This document shows positions 1 through 6,436 of a stretch of 9,525 nucleotides of DNA, piece by piece; the first letter of the stretch is position 1, and every line of letters begins with the position of its first letter. Below the pieces are notes generated by a model that saw only the letters and a list, made by a program, of their open reading frames with translations, did not search any database and was not told the DNA's origin. The stretch lies in NCBI GenBank assembly GCA_038063315.1, contig JBBTVI010000035.1, positions 1 to 9,525 of the forward strand, written 5' to 3'. The position numbers and the translations under genes are program-made. The stretch is from JBBTVI01 sp038063315 (GTDB lineage Bacteria; Patescibacteriota; Minisyncoccia; Sungbacterales; HO2-52-23).

Positions 1-197
1 TCGCGGTGTATATGCGGAAAGAGAACCGCGAACGCGAACACGCCATCTGGAAAGATATTGAAGATATTGTGGGGCGAGAGGTTGATTTGGTGGTGTTGAA
101 CCGCGCGGGAATACCACGATATTTTTCAGCGTTCCGCGTCGCTTTCCGAAGAGGCAAAGGGAGAATGAGCACTGCAGTAGACGGAGGAAGTGAGTAA
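1..197 (+). CDS. C-terminal fragment of MNT-type nucleotidyltransferase (MntA-like), 5' partial
   Basis: The reading frame is open from the window edge (first full codon at 3) to TAA at 195-197; the true start lies outside, so the GTG at 6 need not be a start. The visible part has a charged helix followed by 'GREVDLVVLNRAG', which matches the end of minimal nucleotidyltransferase domains (MntA of MNT/HEPN toxin-antitoxin pairs), where this strand carries the third acidic residue of the active site. The catalytic GSxxxG loop would be upstream and is not seen. The tail after 'LNRAG' fits the family poorly; another frame (from 107, ending TGA at 191-193) gives 'TTIFFSV', closer to the usual hydrophobic end, so a frameshift near 107-115 is possible. 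No HEPN toxin gene follows. Family call is moderate, function as an antitoxin is inference. Confidence 0.42.
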   Translation, partial: AVYMRKENREREHAIWKDIEDIVGREVDLVVLNRAGIPRYFSAFRVAFRRGKGRMSTAVDGGSE

Positions 198-215
198 GAT
201 CATCTTGATTTAGAA

Positions 216-243
216 AAATGCCCCGTCTGAGGATAGGGCATTT
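216..243 (+). terminator. Hairpin downstream of the nucleotidyltransferase fragment, probable terminator
   Basis: Perfect 8-bp inverted repeat AAATGCCC (216-223) / GGGCATTT (236-243) with a 12-nt loop, 18 bp after the TAA stop. The A tract before and short T run within the 3' arm give it a weak, possibly bidirectional terminator look. There is no long U tract after the stem. Confidence 0.5.
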
Positions 244-303
244 GTCGTGAGAAGAATGTTGATTGCTCGGACTACTTTTGCTTTATGATCGGGCGCAGAA
301 AAT

Positions 304-333
304 TTGACACGGATGCCGCTCCGGTGGTAATAT
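304..333 (+). promoter_or_regulatory. Sigma70-type promoter of the structured RNA
   Basis: TTGACA at 304-309 is a perfect -35 box; TAATAT at 328-333 follows after 18 bp. An overlapping TATAAT at 331-336 would have a less good 21-bp spacing. The predicted start point, about 340, falls exactly at the base of stem P1 of the RNA, which supports both calls. Confidence 0.65.
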
Positions 334-339
334 AATGGT

Positions 340-456
340 GGGTCCGGCGTTTCGACGGCTTAACCGCAAGGGGACAGCCACTCAGTTTTACTGATAGGGA
401 TGCCGGGCCTATTAAAGCCCCGCCCTCTGTTATGGAGAGGCGGTGTTTTAATTTTT
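340..456 (+). ncRNA. Unidentified structured RNA: three-way junction followed by a terminator
   Basis: Stem P1 pairs 341-348 with 402-409 (8 bp, one G-U; a G340-U410 pair can extend it). Inside are P2, GGCT 357-360 with AGCC 376-379 plus an inner CC/GG capped by a GCAA tetraloop at 366-369, and P3, TCAG 382-385 with CTGA 391-394 around a 5-nt loop. A strong intrinsic terminator follows. A promoter sits immediately upstream. The RNA could be a free small RNA of about 117 nt or an aptamer-plus-terminator leader of the kinase gene that starts 70 bp later. The phrase GGCGTTTCGACGG resembles the 5' end of tmRNA, and the GNRA stem plus junction recalls the c-di-GMP-I riboswitch, but neither fits in full: no tRNA-like 3' end, and no tetraloop receptor. 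I do not recognise the class. Confidence 0.55.
414..456 (+). terminator. Intrinsic terminator after the structured RNA
   Basis: The 5' arm at 414-428 pairs with the 3' arm at 436-449 over about 13 pairs with one bulged C and one C-U mismatch, around a 7-nt loop. A U-rich tract runs from 446 to 456. It lies between the junction RNA and the histidine kinase gene, so it would limit transcription into that gene. Confidence 0.7.
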
Positions 457-524
457 GAGAACGTGGCAGGCATGGCGCTCGGGCGCAGTGTGGAAAATAA
501 CGAAAAGATGAAAGAATTGGCGCG

Positions 525-1646
525 GTGATGTATGATACGATGATGACTATCCGTTATCCGCTATCGCCGGAAGATCTTGAGGCGTATATTGCCGCGGTCG
601 GGCCTCTGAGAGACGCTTTTGATCTAGTGGATGATCATATTATCGTAACCGACGCAAACGGCAATATTCTGTATGCCAACGAGGCGGCGGAGCGAAAAAC
701 CGGTTTTTCCGCCGTGGAGATGATGGGGAAAAATCCCGGTGACTTGTGGGGCGGCGCGATGCCGGACAGTTTCTATGCCGATATGTGGAAGCGCATCAAG
801 GAGGAAAAGCAGCCCTTTGTCGGAGAGGTAGAGAACACGCGTAAAGACGGCTCGCGCTACTGGCAGGAACTGCATATTTCGCCGGTTTTGGATGAGGCGG
901 GTACGGTGAAATTTTTTATCGGCATTGAGCCGGAAATTACGGATCGCCGGCGGCGCGAACAGTTCCGGGAGGAATTCGTTTCCATCGTCGGGCATCAGGC
1001 GCTGACGCCTGCGACCGCGGTCCAGTGGTTTTTGGATTGGCTTCTCCGGCGCGGCGGACTGACGGATGAGCAACGGGGCGCCTTGGAGCAGGCGTATAAA
1101 AACACCGCGGGGCTCATCCAACTTTTGCGCGATCTTTTGTTTCTCGCGCGTTTCGGCAAGGGGCATCCCAACCGCGCATCGGTTGATATGGCCTCTGCAA
1201 TAGCGCAGGTTGTTGCGGCGGTGAAAGCGCGCCACCCGGGTGTGGCGCTGACGTTTGAAGACAAAGTCGGAGCGCCCGTTGCGCTCTACATTAACCCCAC
1301 GCTTTTGGAGCAGCTGCTCGGGAATATCATCGGGAATGCCGCCGAATATTCGGATGTTAAGACCGGCGCGGTGGCGGTTCTTTTGGAAAGGATCGGCGGG
1401 CGTTATCGCGTGTCATGCCGCGACAATGGCATCGGCATTCCGCCGGAGGACCAGCCGCGCATTTTTACGCAGTTTTTCCGCGCCTCCAACGCCGCCGCGG
1501 CAAAAATGTCCGGCACCGGACTCGGCCTTTTTATCGCCAAAATGATCGCGGAAAACCTGGGTTGGGAATTGTCGTTTGAAAGCATCCGGGGATCGGGCAC
1601 AACGTTCTTTATTGGCATTCCCGTTGACTGGAAAATGAAGAGTTGA
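525..1646 (+). CDS. Soluble PAS-domain sensor histidine kinase, orphan
   Basis: Autophosphorylating sensor kinase. No membrane segment or signal peptide is seen, so it probably senses a cytoplasmic signal. Domains (373 residues from GTG 525): PAS about 28-142, with 'ITDANG'-like 'VTDANGNILYAN' and the closing PAC-type 'ITDRRR'; HisKA about 147-210 with phospho-acceptor His157; HATPase_c about 255-367 with N box Asn271, G1 'DNGIGIP' at 300-306, F box 'FTQFF' at 314-318 and G2 'GTGLGLF' at 330-336. The H box reads 'GHQALTP' instead of the usual 'SHxLRTP': the His, Thr and Pro remain, but the Leu-Arg pair is changed. GTG 525, ATG 528 and ATG 540 are all possible starts; none has a clear Shine-Dalgarno site. 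No response regulator gene is in the window, so the partner is unknown. The stop is 4 bp from a MITE target duplication. Confidence 0.92.
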   Translation: MMYDTMMTIRYPLSPEDLEAYIAAVGPLRDAFDLVDDHIIVTDANGNILYANEAAERKTGFSAVEMMGKNPGDLWGGAMPDSFYADMWKRIKEEKQPFVGEVENTRKDGSRYWQELHISPVLDEAGTVKFFIGIEPEITDRRRREQFREEFVSIVGHQALTPATAVQWFLDWLLRRGGLTDEQRGALEQAYKNTAGLIQLLRDLLFLARFGKGHPNRASVDMASAIAQVVAAVKARHPGVALTFEDKVGAPVALYINPTLLEQLLGNIIGNAAEYSDVKTGAVAVLLERIGGRYRVSCRDNGIGIPPEDQPRIFTQFFRASNAAAAKMSGTGLGLFIAKMIAENLGWELSFESIRGSGTTFFIGIPVDWKMKS

Positions 1647-1650
1647 AAGG

Positions 1651-1862
1651 GCTGATAAGTAACCCCTCACAGCCTGTATCAAGACCACCATTATCTGCGT
1701 CATTGCGAGGAGGCCTGCCGCAGGACGACGAAGCAATCCATAACACAGAAGCCCTGGATTGCTTCGCTGCGCTCGCAATGACGACGGAAAAGGATTGCCG
1801 CGCGCCCCTTCGACAGACTCGGGGTCGCTCGCGATGACGGCTGTGAGGGATTACGCTGATAA
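1651..1862. mobile_element. MITE-like element (196 bp) with 16-bp inverted ends and 8-bp target duplication
   Basis: The element spans 1659-1854. Its ends, GTAACCCCTCACAGCC (1659-1674) and GGCTGTGAGGGATTAC (1839-1854), are inverted repeats matching at 15 of 16 bases. They are flanked by a perfect direct repeat GCTGATAA at 1651-1658 and 1855-1862, as expected of a target-site duplication. The element has no transposase and no convincing gene, so it would be non-autonomous. It contains a palindromic core (1698-1783) and a third degenerate copy of the core end at 1828-1839. A second copy of the left end occurs at 9433. Confidence 0.75.
1698..1783. repeat. Palindromic dispersed repeat core inside the MITE
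   Basis: CGTCATTGCGAG (1698-1709) and GAAGCAATCCA (from 1730) are exactly complementary to TGGATTGCTTC and CTCGCAATGACG at 1755-1783. The RNA would fold into a long hairpin with a loop near 1741-1754, and could end kinase transcription. The same 'CGTCATTGCGAGGA' starts again at 9471. Sequences of this type recur in intergenic DNA of many bacterial genomes. Confidence 0.8.
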
Positions 1863-1865
1863 TAC

Positions 1866-1893
1866 TTGACTATTTTTGCCCTCGCGTTATAGT
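1866..1893 (+). promoter_or_regulatory. Promoter-like site 1 upstream of the large surface gene
   Basis: TTGACT (1866-1871), 16 bp, TATAGT (1888-1893). It starts 4 bp after the MITE target duplication. Two small hairpins (CGGCA/TGCCG, 1911-1926; GGGT/ACCC, 1926-1936) follow its expected start point. Confidence 0.45.
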
Positions 1894-1939
1894 AGGTTCT
1901 TGGATGGATTCGGCATTATTTTGCCGGGTTTTACCCAAT

Positions 1940-1948
1940 TGTGGATAA
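1940..1948 (-). promoter_or_regulatory. DnaA-box-like 9-mer
   Basis: TGTGGATAA is the reverse complement of TTATCCACA, an exact match to the E. coli DnaA-box consensus. It lies between promoter-like sites 1 and 2. A single 9-mer can occur by chance; two further matches occur at 6437 and 6496. Confidence 0.35.
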
Positions 1949-1954
1949 ATACGC

Positions 1955-1983
1955 TTGCGTTGTATATGGGCACCTTTTATAAT
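1955..1983 (+). promoter_or_regulatory. Promoter-like site 2 upstream of the large surface gene
   Basis: TTGCGT (1955-1960), 17 bp, perfect TATAAT (1978-1983). The start point would be near 1990, giving a leader of about 400 nt before ATG 2393. Confidence 0.55.
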
Positions 1984-2021
1984 GAGAGGGTACAGCCATA
2001 TATCAGTGTGGCGTCTGTTCT

Positions 2022-2051
2022 TTGACAATTAAAGTAGTATGGAAATATAGT
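2022..2051 (+). promoter_or_regulatory. Promoter-like site 3 upstream of the large surface gene
   Basis: Perfect TTGACA (2022-2027), 18 bp, TATAGT (2046-2051). The start point would be near 2058. It is the closest of three stacked promoter-like sites, suggesting strong or multiply controlled expression of the surface protein, as is common for abundant envelope proteins. Confidence 0.5.
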
Positions 2052-2080
2052 GTCAGTAATCGGATAACCACGAATTTTTT

Positions 2081-2290
2081 CCGCGAGCGGAGCCGTATAA
2101 GGGTCGATCTCCGGACAGCTGAAACCATTTCAGTTGATGATACCGGGGAAAAATGGTCTCGCTCGAGATGTCCAATTTTTGTCTATTTGAAGTCGTGCAG
2201 CGTTAATAAAATAAATTAAAAATCACTCTTCGCTATCTGCAAAAACTGCTCCGGCGAGCAGCCGTCGACAGGCAGCGTTTCAAGAGTGAT
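2081..2290 (+). promoter_or_regulatory. Long hairpin-rich 5' leader of the large surface gene
   Basis: No convincing gene is seen in 1863-2392. The transcribed part holds several inverted repeats: CCGC/GCGG at 2081-2090; GGACA 2113-2117 with TGTCC 2169-2173; CTGAAA 2119-2124 with TTTCAG 2128-2133; ACCATTT 2124-2130 with AAATGGT 2151-2157, which overlaps the previous hairpin and so excludes it; and ATCACTCTT 2222-2230 with AAGAGTGAT 2282-2290, enclosing CTGCTC/GAGCAG at 2246-2261. Overlapping, mutually exclusive stems suggest a regulatory or stability-giving leader. No known riboswitch class is recognised. Confidence 0.4.
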
Positions 2291-2392
2291 CAAGTGCAGC
2301 GAATACGATATGTTGAGATTTTTTGCCCTTCTCATATTTTGCAACATGCGAAGTGATGCAAAGGTTTCTGCATAAAAGTAAAAAATCATATT

Positions 2393-5300
2393 ATGAGTAC
2401 TTATATATACGGGGGTTTCCGCCGGACGCTGAAGAGTAAAATTACTCTTTTCGCCGCGACGGCAGCCCTGTCCGGAGTCGCCGCATTCGCTCCGATAGCG
2501 GCAATGGCTGATCATGATTCGCAACATACGATTGATCAGCTTTTGCAGCAGATTGCGGCGCTCCAAGTGCAGTTGAACTCGCTTATTGTCCAGCAGGGAC
2601 CGGGTTCAGGTCCGTCCGGAGGCGTGCAATGCACATTTACCCGCGATCTTTCTATGGGATCCGAGGGAAATGACGCGCAGTGTCTTCAACGGTATCTGAA
2701 TTCCGCGGGCTTCCAGGTTTCCGCCAGCGGAGCCGGTTCCCCGGGCAATGAGACGACATATTTCGGAGCGAGAACAAAAGCAGCTGTCGCGCGATGGCAA
2801 GATGCCAATGCGGCAGCCATCCTGGCGCCTTTGGGATTGACCACAGGATCAGGATACTTCGGTTCGGCCTCGCGCGCGCATTTTAGCGCGATGATGGCGT
2901 CAACTCCTCCGCCGAGTCCGACACCGGTTCCTGTTCCGACACCGACACCGATTCCGACACCCACTCCCACTCCTACTCCGACACCGGGTCCCACACCAAG
3001 TCCGACACCGGTACCGGCAGGAAGCGGGTTGACGGTTTCTGCGCCAACAAGCCAGCCCGCAGCCACGCTTGCTCCGCAGAACGCGGCGCGTTTGCCTTTT
3101 GTTAAATTTGTCGTGACAGCATCGAATGACGGAGACGTGACAGTCAGTTCAGTCACAGTGGAACGCATGGGCCTTGGAGCTGACTCGGCGTTTTCGGATA
3201 TTGTGTTGTTGGATGAGAATAACAACCAAATCGGTCTTGCCAAGACATTCAACGCTTTGCACCAGGCCAAACTCAATGAAGCGTTTGTCGTGAAAGCAGG
3301 AACATCGCGCACAATGACTATTGGCGCGAATATGGGTACTGATCAGGCCGCTGAAGCGGGGGACCGGCCGAAATTCGGTATTGTCGCGGTTGACGCGGGA
3401 ACAAGCGCGGTCAACGGCGTATTCCCGATTATCGGCAACGAGATGACGGTCAACAGTTCCCTGACGATCGGCACATTCGACAGCCCGACGCGCGGGACGG
3501 TTGATCCGGGCGCGGCGCGAAGCAATCTTGAGGTTGGCACCAAGGACTTTGTCGCCTCAGCAGTGCGCTTTACCACAGGATCCGCCGAGCCGATTATTCT
3601 TGAGAAAATGCGCTTCTATCAGGCCGGTTCCGCGGCATCAGGCGACCTGAAGAACGTGATGGTGAAAGTCGGAGCTACGTCGTATAACACGATGCTGTCC
3701 TCCGACGGAAAATACTACACCGCGGATTTCGGTACAGGAGTGGAAATCGCGAAAGGCGCAAATATTGAGATGTCTGTCCGGGTTGACGTGGATAGCGGAT
3801 CGAATCGCACGATTGACATTGATCTCCAGCGCCGGACCGATATTGTGGCGCGCGGTAAGACCTATGGATATTATGTGACCGCCGGAACCAGCGGCTTGAC
3901 CTCGGGTGCGGCGGCCGCAGGAGCGTTTTCATCGGATACTGAACCCTACTACAACGCTTTTGCGCATACGATTTCTGCGGGGTCTCTGCGTGTAGAGAAA
4001 TCCAATACGGTCAGCGCCGGAAATGTGGCGATTGACGTTTCGGACACGAAACTGGGCGCCTTCGCTTTGGAAGCAAAGGGAGAGCCGATCCAGATCTCAT
4101 CTTTCAAGCTTAGTTTCGTTTTCAACGGCACCGGCACATCATCCGATATAACGAACCTGACAATCGTTGATGAAAATGGCGCGATTGTCGCAGGCCCCAA
4201 AGATCCGTCATCTGGTGTTGCGACATTCACCGACACATGGACTGTTCCGATTGGACTTCATACATATACGGTGAAAGGCAAGCTGGACAGCACATTCACG
4301 AATAATACGACAGTCGTGATTTCCGTTGTGCCCAACGGCCATATCACGGCGCGCGGTGAGGTGACGGGTCTGACCCGGACGCCGACACCGTCTACCGCTG
4401 TCTCAGCTAACACCCAGACCGTTAAGACCGCTGGTCTCAAAGTGGCTGTCGCAACAGCGCCCGCAACGCAGAACGTGGTGCGCGGCGTCAACGGATACCA
4501 CTTCTCGACTTTGCAGTTTGATGCGACCGACTCCGGTGAGGACGTACGCGTGACCGCAGCCGAAGTAACGCTCAACTCCGGAACAGGTACGGATGTTGAC
4601 GACCTCAACACCTGCCAGCTCTTTGACGGCGCAACAGCGCTCAACACGGGTTCCAATGTCATAAATCCGTCCAGCAACGCTGCTGACGCGGATAAGGAAG
4701 AGACGTTTACGCTTGATACGCATCTCATTGTTCCGAAGGGAACCGTGAAGAATATTGATATCAAGTGCAACATCTCAGCCAATGCTGCTGGTGGCAATAC
4801 CGTGGATGACTGGTATATGCTTGGTCTTTCCGACCATGATGCGACAACAACGGCAACTTCCGATTTCACGGTCTCCGGAAAGGATACGGGAGTAACGTTT
4901 ACCGAGACCGTGACGGCAAGCGCCGCGGGCGTGATGACGGTTCGTCAGGCCGGCGTGCTCTCAGTGGTCCTTGATACATCGTCTCCGTCGCAACGCTTCG
5001 GCATTGCGGGTAAAACCGATGTCTTGCTCTCGGTGCTCAAGATTTCCGCAACGGATGAGGCCCTTCGATTGGATCGCATTGCATTAACGCTTTCGTCCTC
5101 TACCGCTTCCACATCGGACATTGCGAAAGTCACCTTGTGGGACGGCGCGACAAAAGTGGGCGAGGCGATCTTCAGCGGCACGGTAACCCGCGCAACTTCC
5201 ACTTTGACAACGGACTTCATTATTCCGAAGGACGCAGTCAAACTGTTGACGATCAAGGGAGACCTTGCGCTTCTCGGGACGAACCAGGCGGGAACGCGCG

Positions 5301-6136
5301 GTCGGCTCGTCGAGGTGGATTACGACGGCGAGGCAACGACCACAACGCGTGGCGTGGGCCAGTCCTCGGGAACCACGATCAATCCGGCCAACGGTACAGA
5401 CACCAATTCCAACGGCGTACGACTCGTCCGGTCCTACCCGACGCTTGAACGGCTCGCTGTTCCGTCCAACACTCTTGCAAACGGCGAGATGACGCTCTAC
5501 CGGTTCAAGGTGACGGCAGATCCGGCAAAGGATGTGTCGCTGTATAAAATTTCATTCCGCGTCTCGTCCACAACGAATGCGACGACATCGAACTTCAGCT
5601 TGTACGCGTATACGGATTCCGGATTTTCTACTTCCGCGTATGCGGCAAACCCGATCAACGCCAACGACGTGGACTGTGTGGGATCGAGTTCTCTTGAAAC
5701 AGGCGCCAATGATACCGATTGCGCGGCGAACAATCAGACCACGACTCCGGCAAGCAGCAATGCGTCTACATCTGAGGTCGTGATCTACTTCGATCCCGCG
5801 ACGAACAGTGCTGCAGCTCCGAACGCCGAGAATCTGGTGATTCCGGCAGGAACGACTCGCTACTTCGAACTGCGTGGTACCGTTGCGCGATCCGCAGCTG
5901 GCGACTCGGTCTCCGTGGCGCTCCTCGGTGATGCGAGCTTCTCCAACACCACAAACCTGGTGAACCGAGAAACCGCAAGCAACGTGGACGAGAGCGCAGC
6001 GACCACATACGACAACTTCATTTGGTCGCCGAACAGCACCTCAACAACCGCAACGACGACAGACGACTGGCTGAACGGTTATACGGTACCGGGACTTCCG
6101 ACAACGGAAATGACCCAGCAGACGTTTACGAAGTAA
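2393..6136 (+). CDS. Large exported modular surface protein with peptidoglycan-binding domain (S-layer-like)
   Basis: Predicted wall-anchored surface protein of 1247 residues. Order: basic n-region and hydrophobic signal peptide about 1-39 (probable cut after 'AMA'); short Gln/Leu coiled coil 46-68; PG_binding_1-type domain about 77-168, with Cys80 and Cys97, 'SPGNETTYFG' at 116-125 and 'AVARWQ' at 131-136; Pro/Thr linker 171-208; then about 1030 residues of Thr/Ser-rich beta structure. This part appears as about six related modules near 211-352, 354-525, 528-670, 680-850, 854-1010 and 1014-1235, sharing strands such as 'LLDENN', 'IVDENG', 'LFDGAT', 'LWDGAT' and a later 'IPKG/IPKD...IKG'. The C-terminus 'DWLNGYTVPGLP' resembles ends of CPR surface proteins I know. 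ATG 2393 has no Shine-Dalgarno site, but the signal peptide follows directly. An S-layer or adhesion role is inference; no enzyme motif is seen. Confidence 0.88.
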   Translation: MSTYIYGGFRRTLKSKITLFAATAALSGVAAFAPIAAMADHDSQHTIDQLLQQIAALQVQLNSLIVQQGPGSGPSGGVQCTFTRDLSMGSEGNDAQCLQRYLNSAGFQVSASGAGSPGNETTYFGARTKAAVARWQDANAAAILAPLGLTTGSGYFGSASRAHFSAMMASTPPPSPTPVPVPTPTPIPTPTPTPTPTPGPTPSPTPVPAGSGLTVSAPTSQPAATLAPQNAARLPFVKFVVTASNDGDVTVSSVTVERMGLGADSAFSDIVLLDENNNQIGLAKTFNALHQAKLNEAFVVKAGTSRTMTIGANMGTDQAAEAGDRPKFGIVAVDAGTSAVNGVFPIIGNEMTVNSSLTIGTFDSPTRGTVDPGAARSNLEVGTKDFVASAVRFTTGSAEPIILEKMRFYQAGSAASGDLKNVMVKVGATSYNTMLSSDGKYYTADFGTGVEIAKGANIEMSVRVDVDSGSNRTIDIDLQRRTDIVARGKTYGYYVTAGTSGLTSGAAAAGAFSSDTEPYYNAFAHTISAGSLRVEKSNTVSAGNVAIDVSDTKLGAFALEAKGEPIQISSFKLSFVFNGTGTSSDITNLTIVDENGAIVAGPKDPSSGVATFTDTWTVPIGLHTYTVKGKLDSTFTNNTTVVISVVPNGHITARGEVTGLTRTPTPSTAVSANTQTVKTAGLKVAVATAPATQNVVRGVNGYHFSTLQFDATDSGEDVRVTAAEVTLNSGTGTDVDDLNTCQLFDGATALNTGSNVINPSSNAADADKEETFTLDTHLIVPKGTVKNIDIKCNISANAAGGNTVDDWYMLGLSDHDATTTATSDFTVSGKDTGVTFTETVTASAAGVMTVRQAGVLSVVLDTSSPSQRFGIAGKTDVLLSVLKISATDEALRLDRIALTLSSSTASTSDIAKVTLWDGATKVGEAIFSGTVTRATSTLTTDFIIPKDAVKLLTIKGDLALLGTNQAGTRGRLVEVDYDGEATTTTRGVGQSSGTTINPANGTDTNSNGVRLVRSYPTLERLAVPSNTLANGEMTLYRFKVTADPAKDVSLYKISFRVSSTTNATTSNFSLYAYTDSGFSTSAYAANPINANDVDCVGSSSLETGANDTDCAANNQTTTPASSNASTSEVVIYFDPATNSAAAPNAENLVIPAGTTRYFELRGTVARSAAGDSVSVALLGDASFSNTTNLVNRETASNVDESAATTYDNFIWSPNSTSTTATTTDDWLNGYTVPGLPTTEMTQQTFTK
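2432..2449 (+). repeat. Perfect short palindrome early in the surface gene
   Basis: AAGAGTAA / TTACTCTT, an 8-bp stem with an AA spacer, lies 39 bp after the start codon, in the signal-peptide region. Its AAGAGT half could also pair with ACTCTT at 2225-2230 in the leader, giving an alternative fold near the start codon. Confidence 0.4.
2903..3016 (+). repeat. Pro-Thr linker coding repeat
   Basis: Degenerate hexamer repeats of the CCGACA/CCNACN kind encode alternating Pro-Thr and Pro-Val residues 171-208 of the surface protein. It is an extended spacer between the peptidoglycan-binding domain and the beta-rich outer part. Such repeats can change length by slippage in whole dipeptide steps. 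Confidence 0.8.
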
Positions 6137-6179
6137 GCGTCGCATGCCAACCGGGCATTCCTTGTGGCTCGCATTGGCA

Positions 6180-6209
6180 AAACCCCGCCCTCATCTGAGG
6201 GCGGGGTTT
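6180..6209 (+). terminator. Intrinsic terminator of the large surface gene
   Basis: Perfect 13-bp stem, 6180-6192 with 6197-6209, loop ATCT, followed by a T-rich tract. It starts 43 bp after the TAA stop at 6134-6136 and separates this gene from the fibre gene. Confidence 0.9.
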
Positions 6210-6265
6210 GTTATTGGAGGGATTTGATCTTAGGTATATCAATGTTAAAACGTGTCTTTTTCTTC

Positions 6266-6349
6266 TGTCATTCCCGCGGAGGCGGGAATCCAGATTTTTT
6301 CCCTTCCAATTAAGACAACACCTGGACCCCCGCCTCCGCGGGGGTGACA
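6266..6349. repeat. Palindromic dispersed repeat, 'TGTCATTCCCGC' type
   Basis: The 28-bp arms at 6266-6293 and 6322-6349 are inverted repeats matching at 24 of 28 bases; all four differences allow G-U pairing in RNA. Each arm also holds its own small palindrome (CCCGCGGAGGCGGG type). The loop is A/T-rich, 6294-6321. No target duplication was found next to it. Repeats of this look are frequent intergenic elements in CPR and other bacteria. Confidence 0.75.
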
Positions 6350-6411
6350 ACCGGAGAGGATTATGGCGTTGCTGAAGTCGTCGTTCTGTTTTAATCTTTC
6401 TATATCAAAAA

Positions 6412-6431
6412 CCGACCCGTTGACGGATCGG
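6412..6431. repeat. Short inverted repeat upstream of the fibre gene
   Basis: CCGACCCG (6412-6419) and CGGATCGG (6424-6431) pair at 7 of 8 positions around a 4-nt loop. It lies just before the first DnaA-box-like site and may be an operator-type palindrome or end of an upstream transcript. Function unknown. Confidence 0.35.
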
Positions 6432-6436
6432 CAAAG

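Noticed and set aside
340..410. tmRNA or c-di-GMP-I riboswitch identity for the structured RNA
   Set aside because: The TTTCGAC phrase recalls tmRNA, but there is no tag frame and no tRNA-like 3' end, and a terminator follows within about 115 nt. The junction and GNRA loop recall c-di-GMP-I, but the conserved flanking bases and tetraloop receptor are not seen.
289..488. 10-bp direct repeat TCGGGCGCAG at 289-298 and 479-488 flanking the structured RNA
   Set aside because: No inverted ends or other insertion signs go with it; a single 10-mer match is weak evidence and is likely to be chance.
508..528. Tiny upstream frame 'MKELAR' whose TGA overlaps ATG 528 of the kinase
   Set aside because: Six codons with no ribosome-binding site; translational coupling is conceivable but not supported.
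1643..1837. Plus-strand 64-codon frame across the kinase end and the MITE
   Set aside because: It is almost wholly inside the palindromic mobile element; translations of this repeat ('GLPQDDEAI', 'CFAALAMT') are chance products of the repeat, and there is no ribosome-binding site.
2022..2219. Plus-strand 65-codon frame in the leader
   Set aside because: Its only start is a TTG lying in the -35 box of a promoter-like site; it has no domain and no ribosome-binding site, and the region is better explained as a structured leader.
4258..4869. Minus-strand 203-codon frame opposite the large surface gene
   Set aside because: Shadow of Thr/Ser-rich coding on the plus strand; similar long shadows occur at 2686-3312 and 624-1235. 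None has a start signal or family motif.
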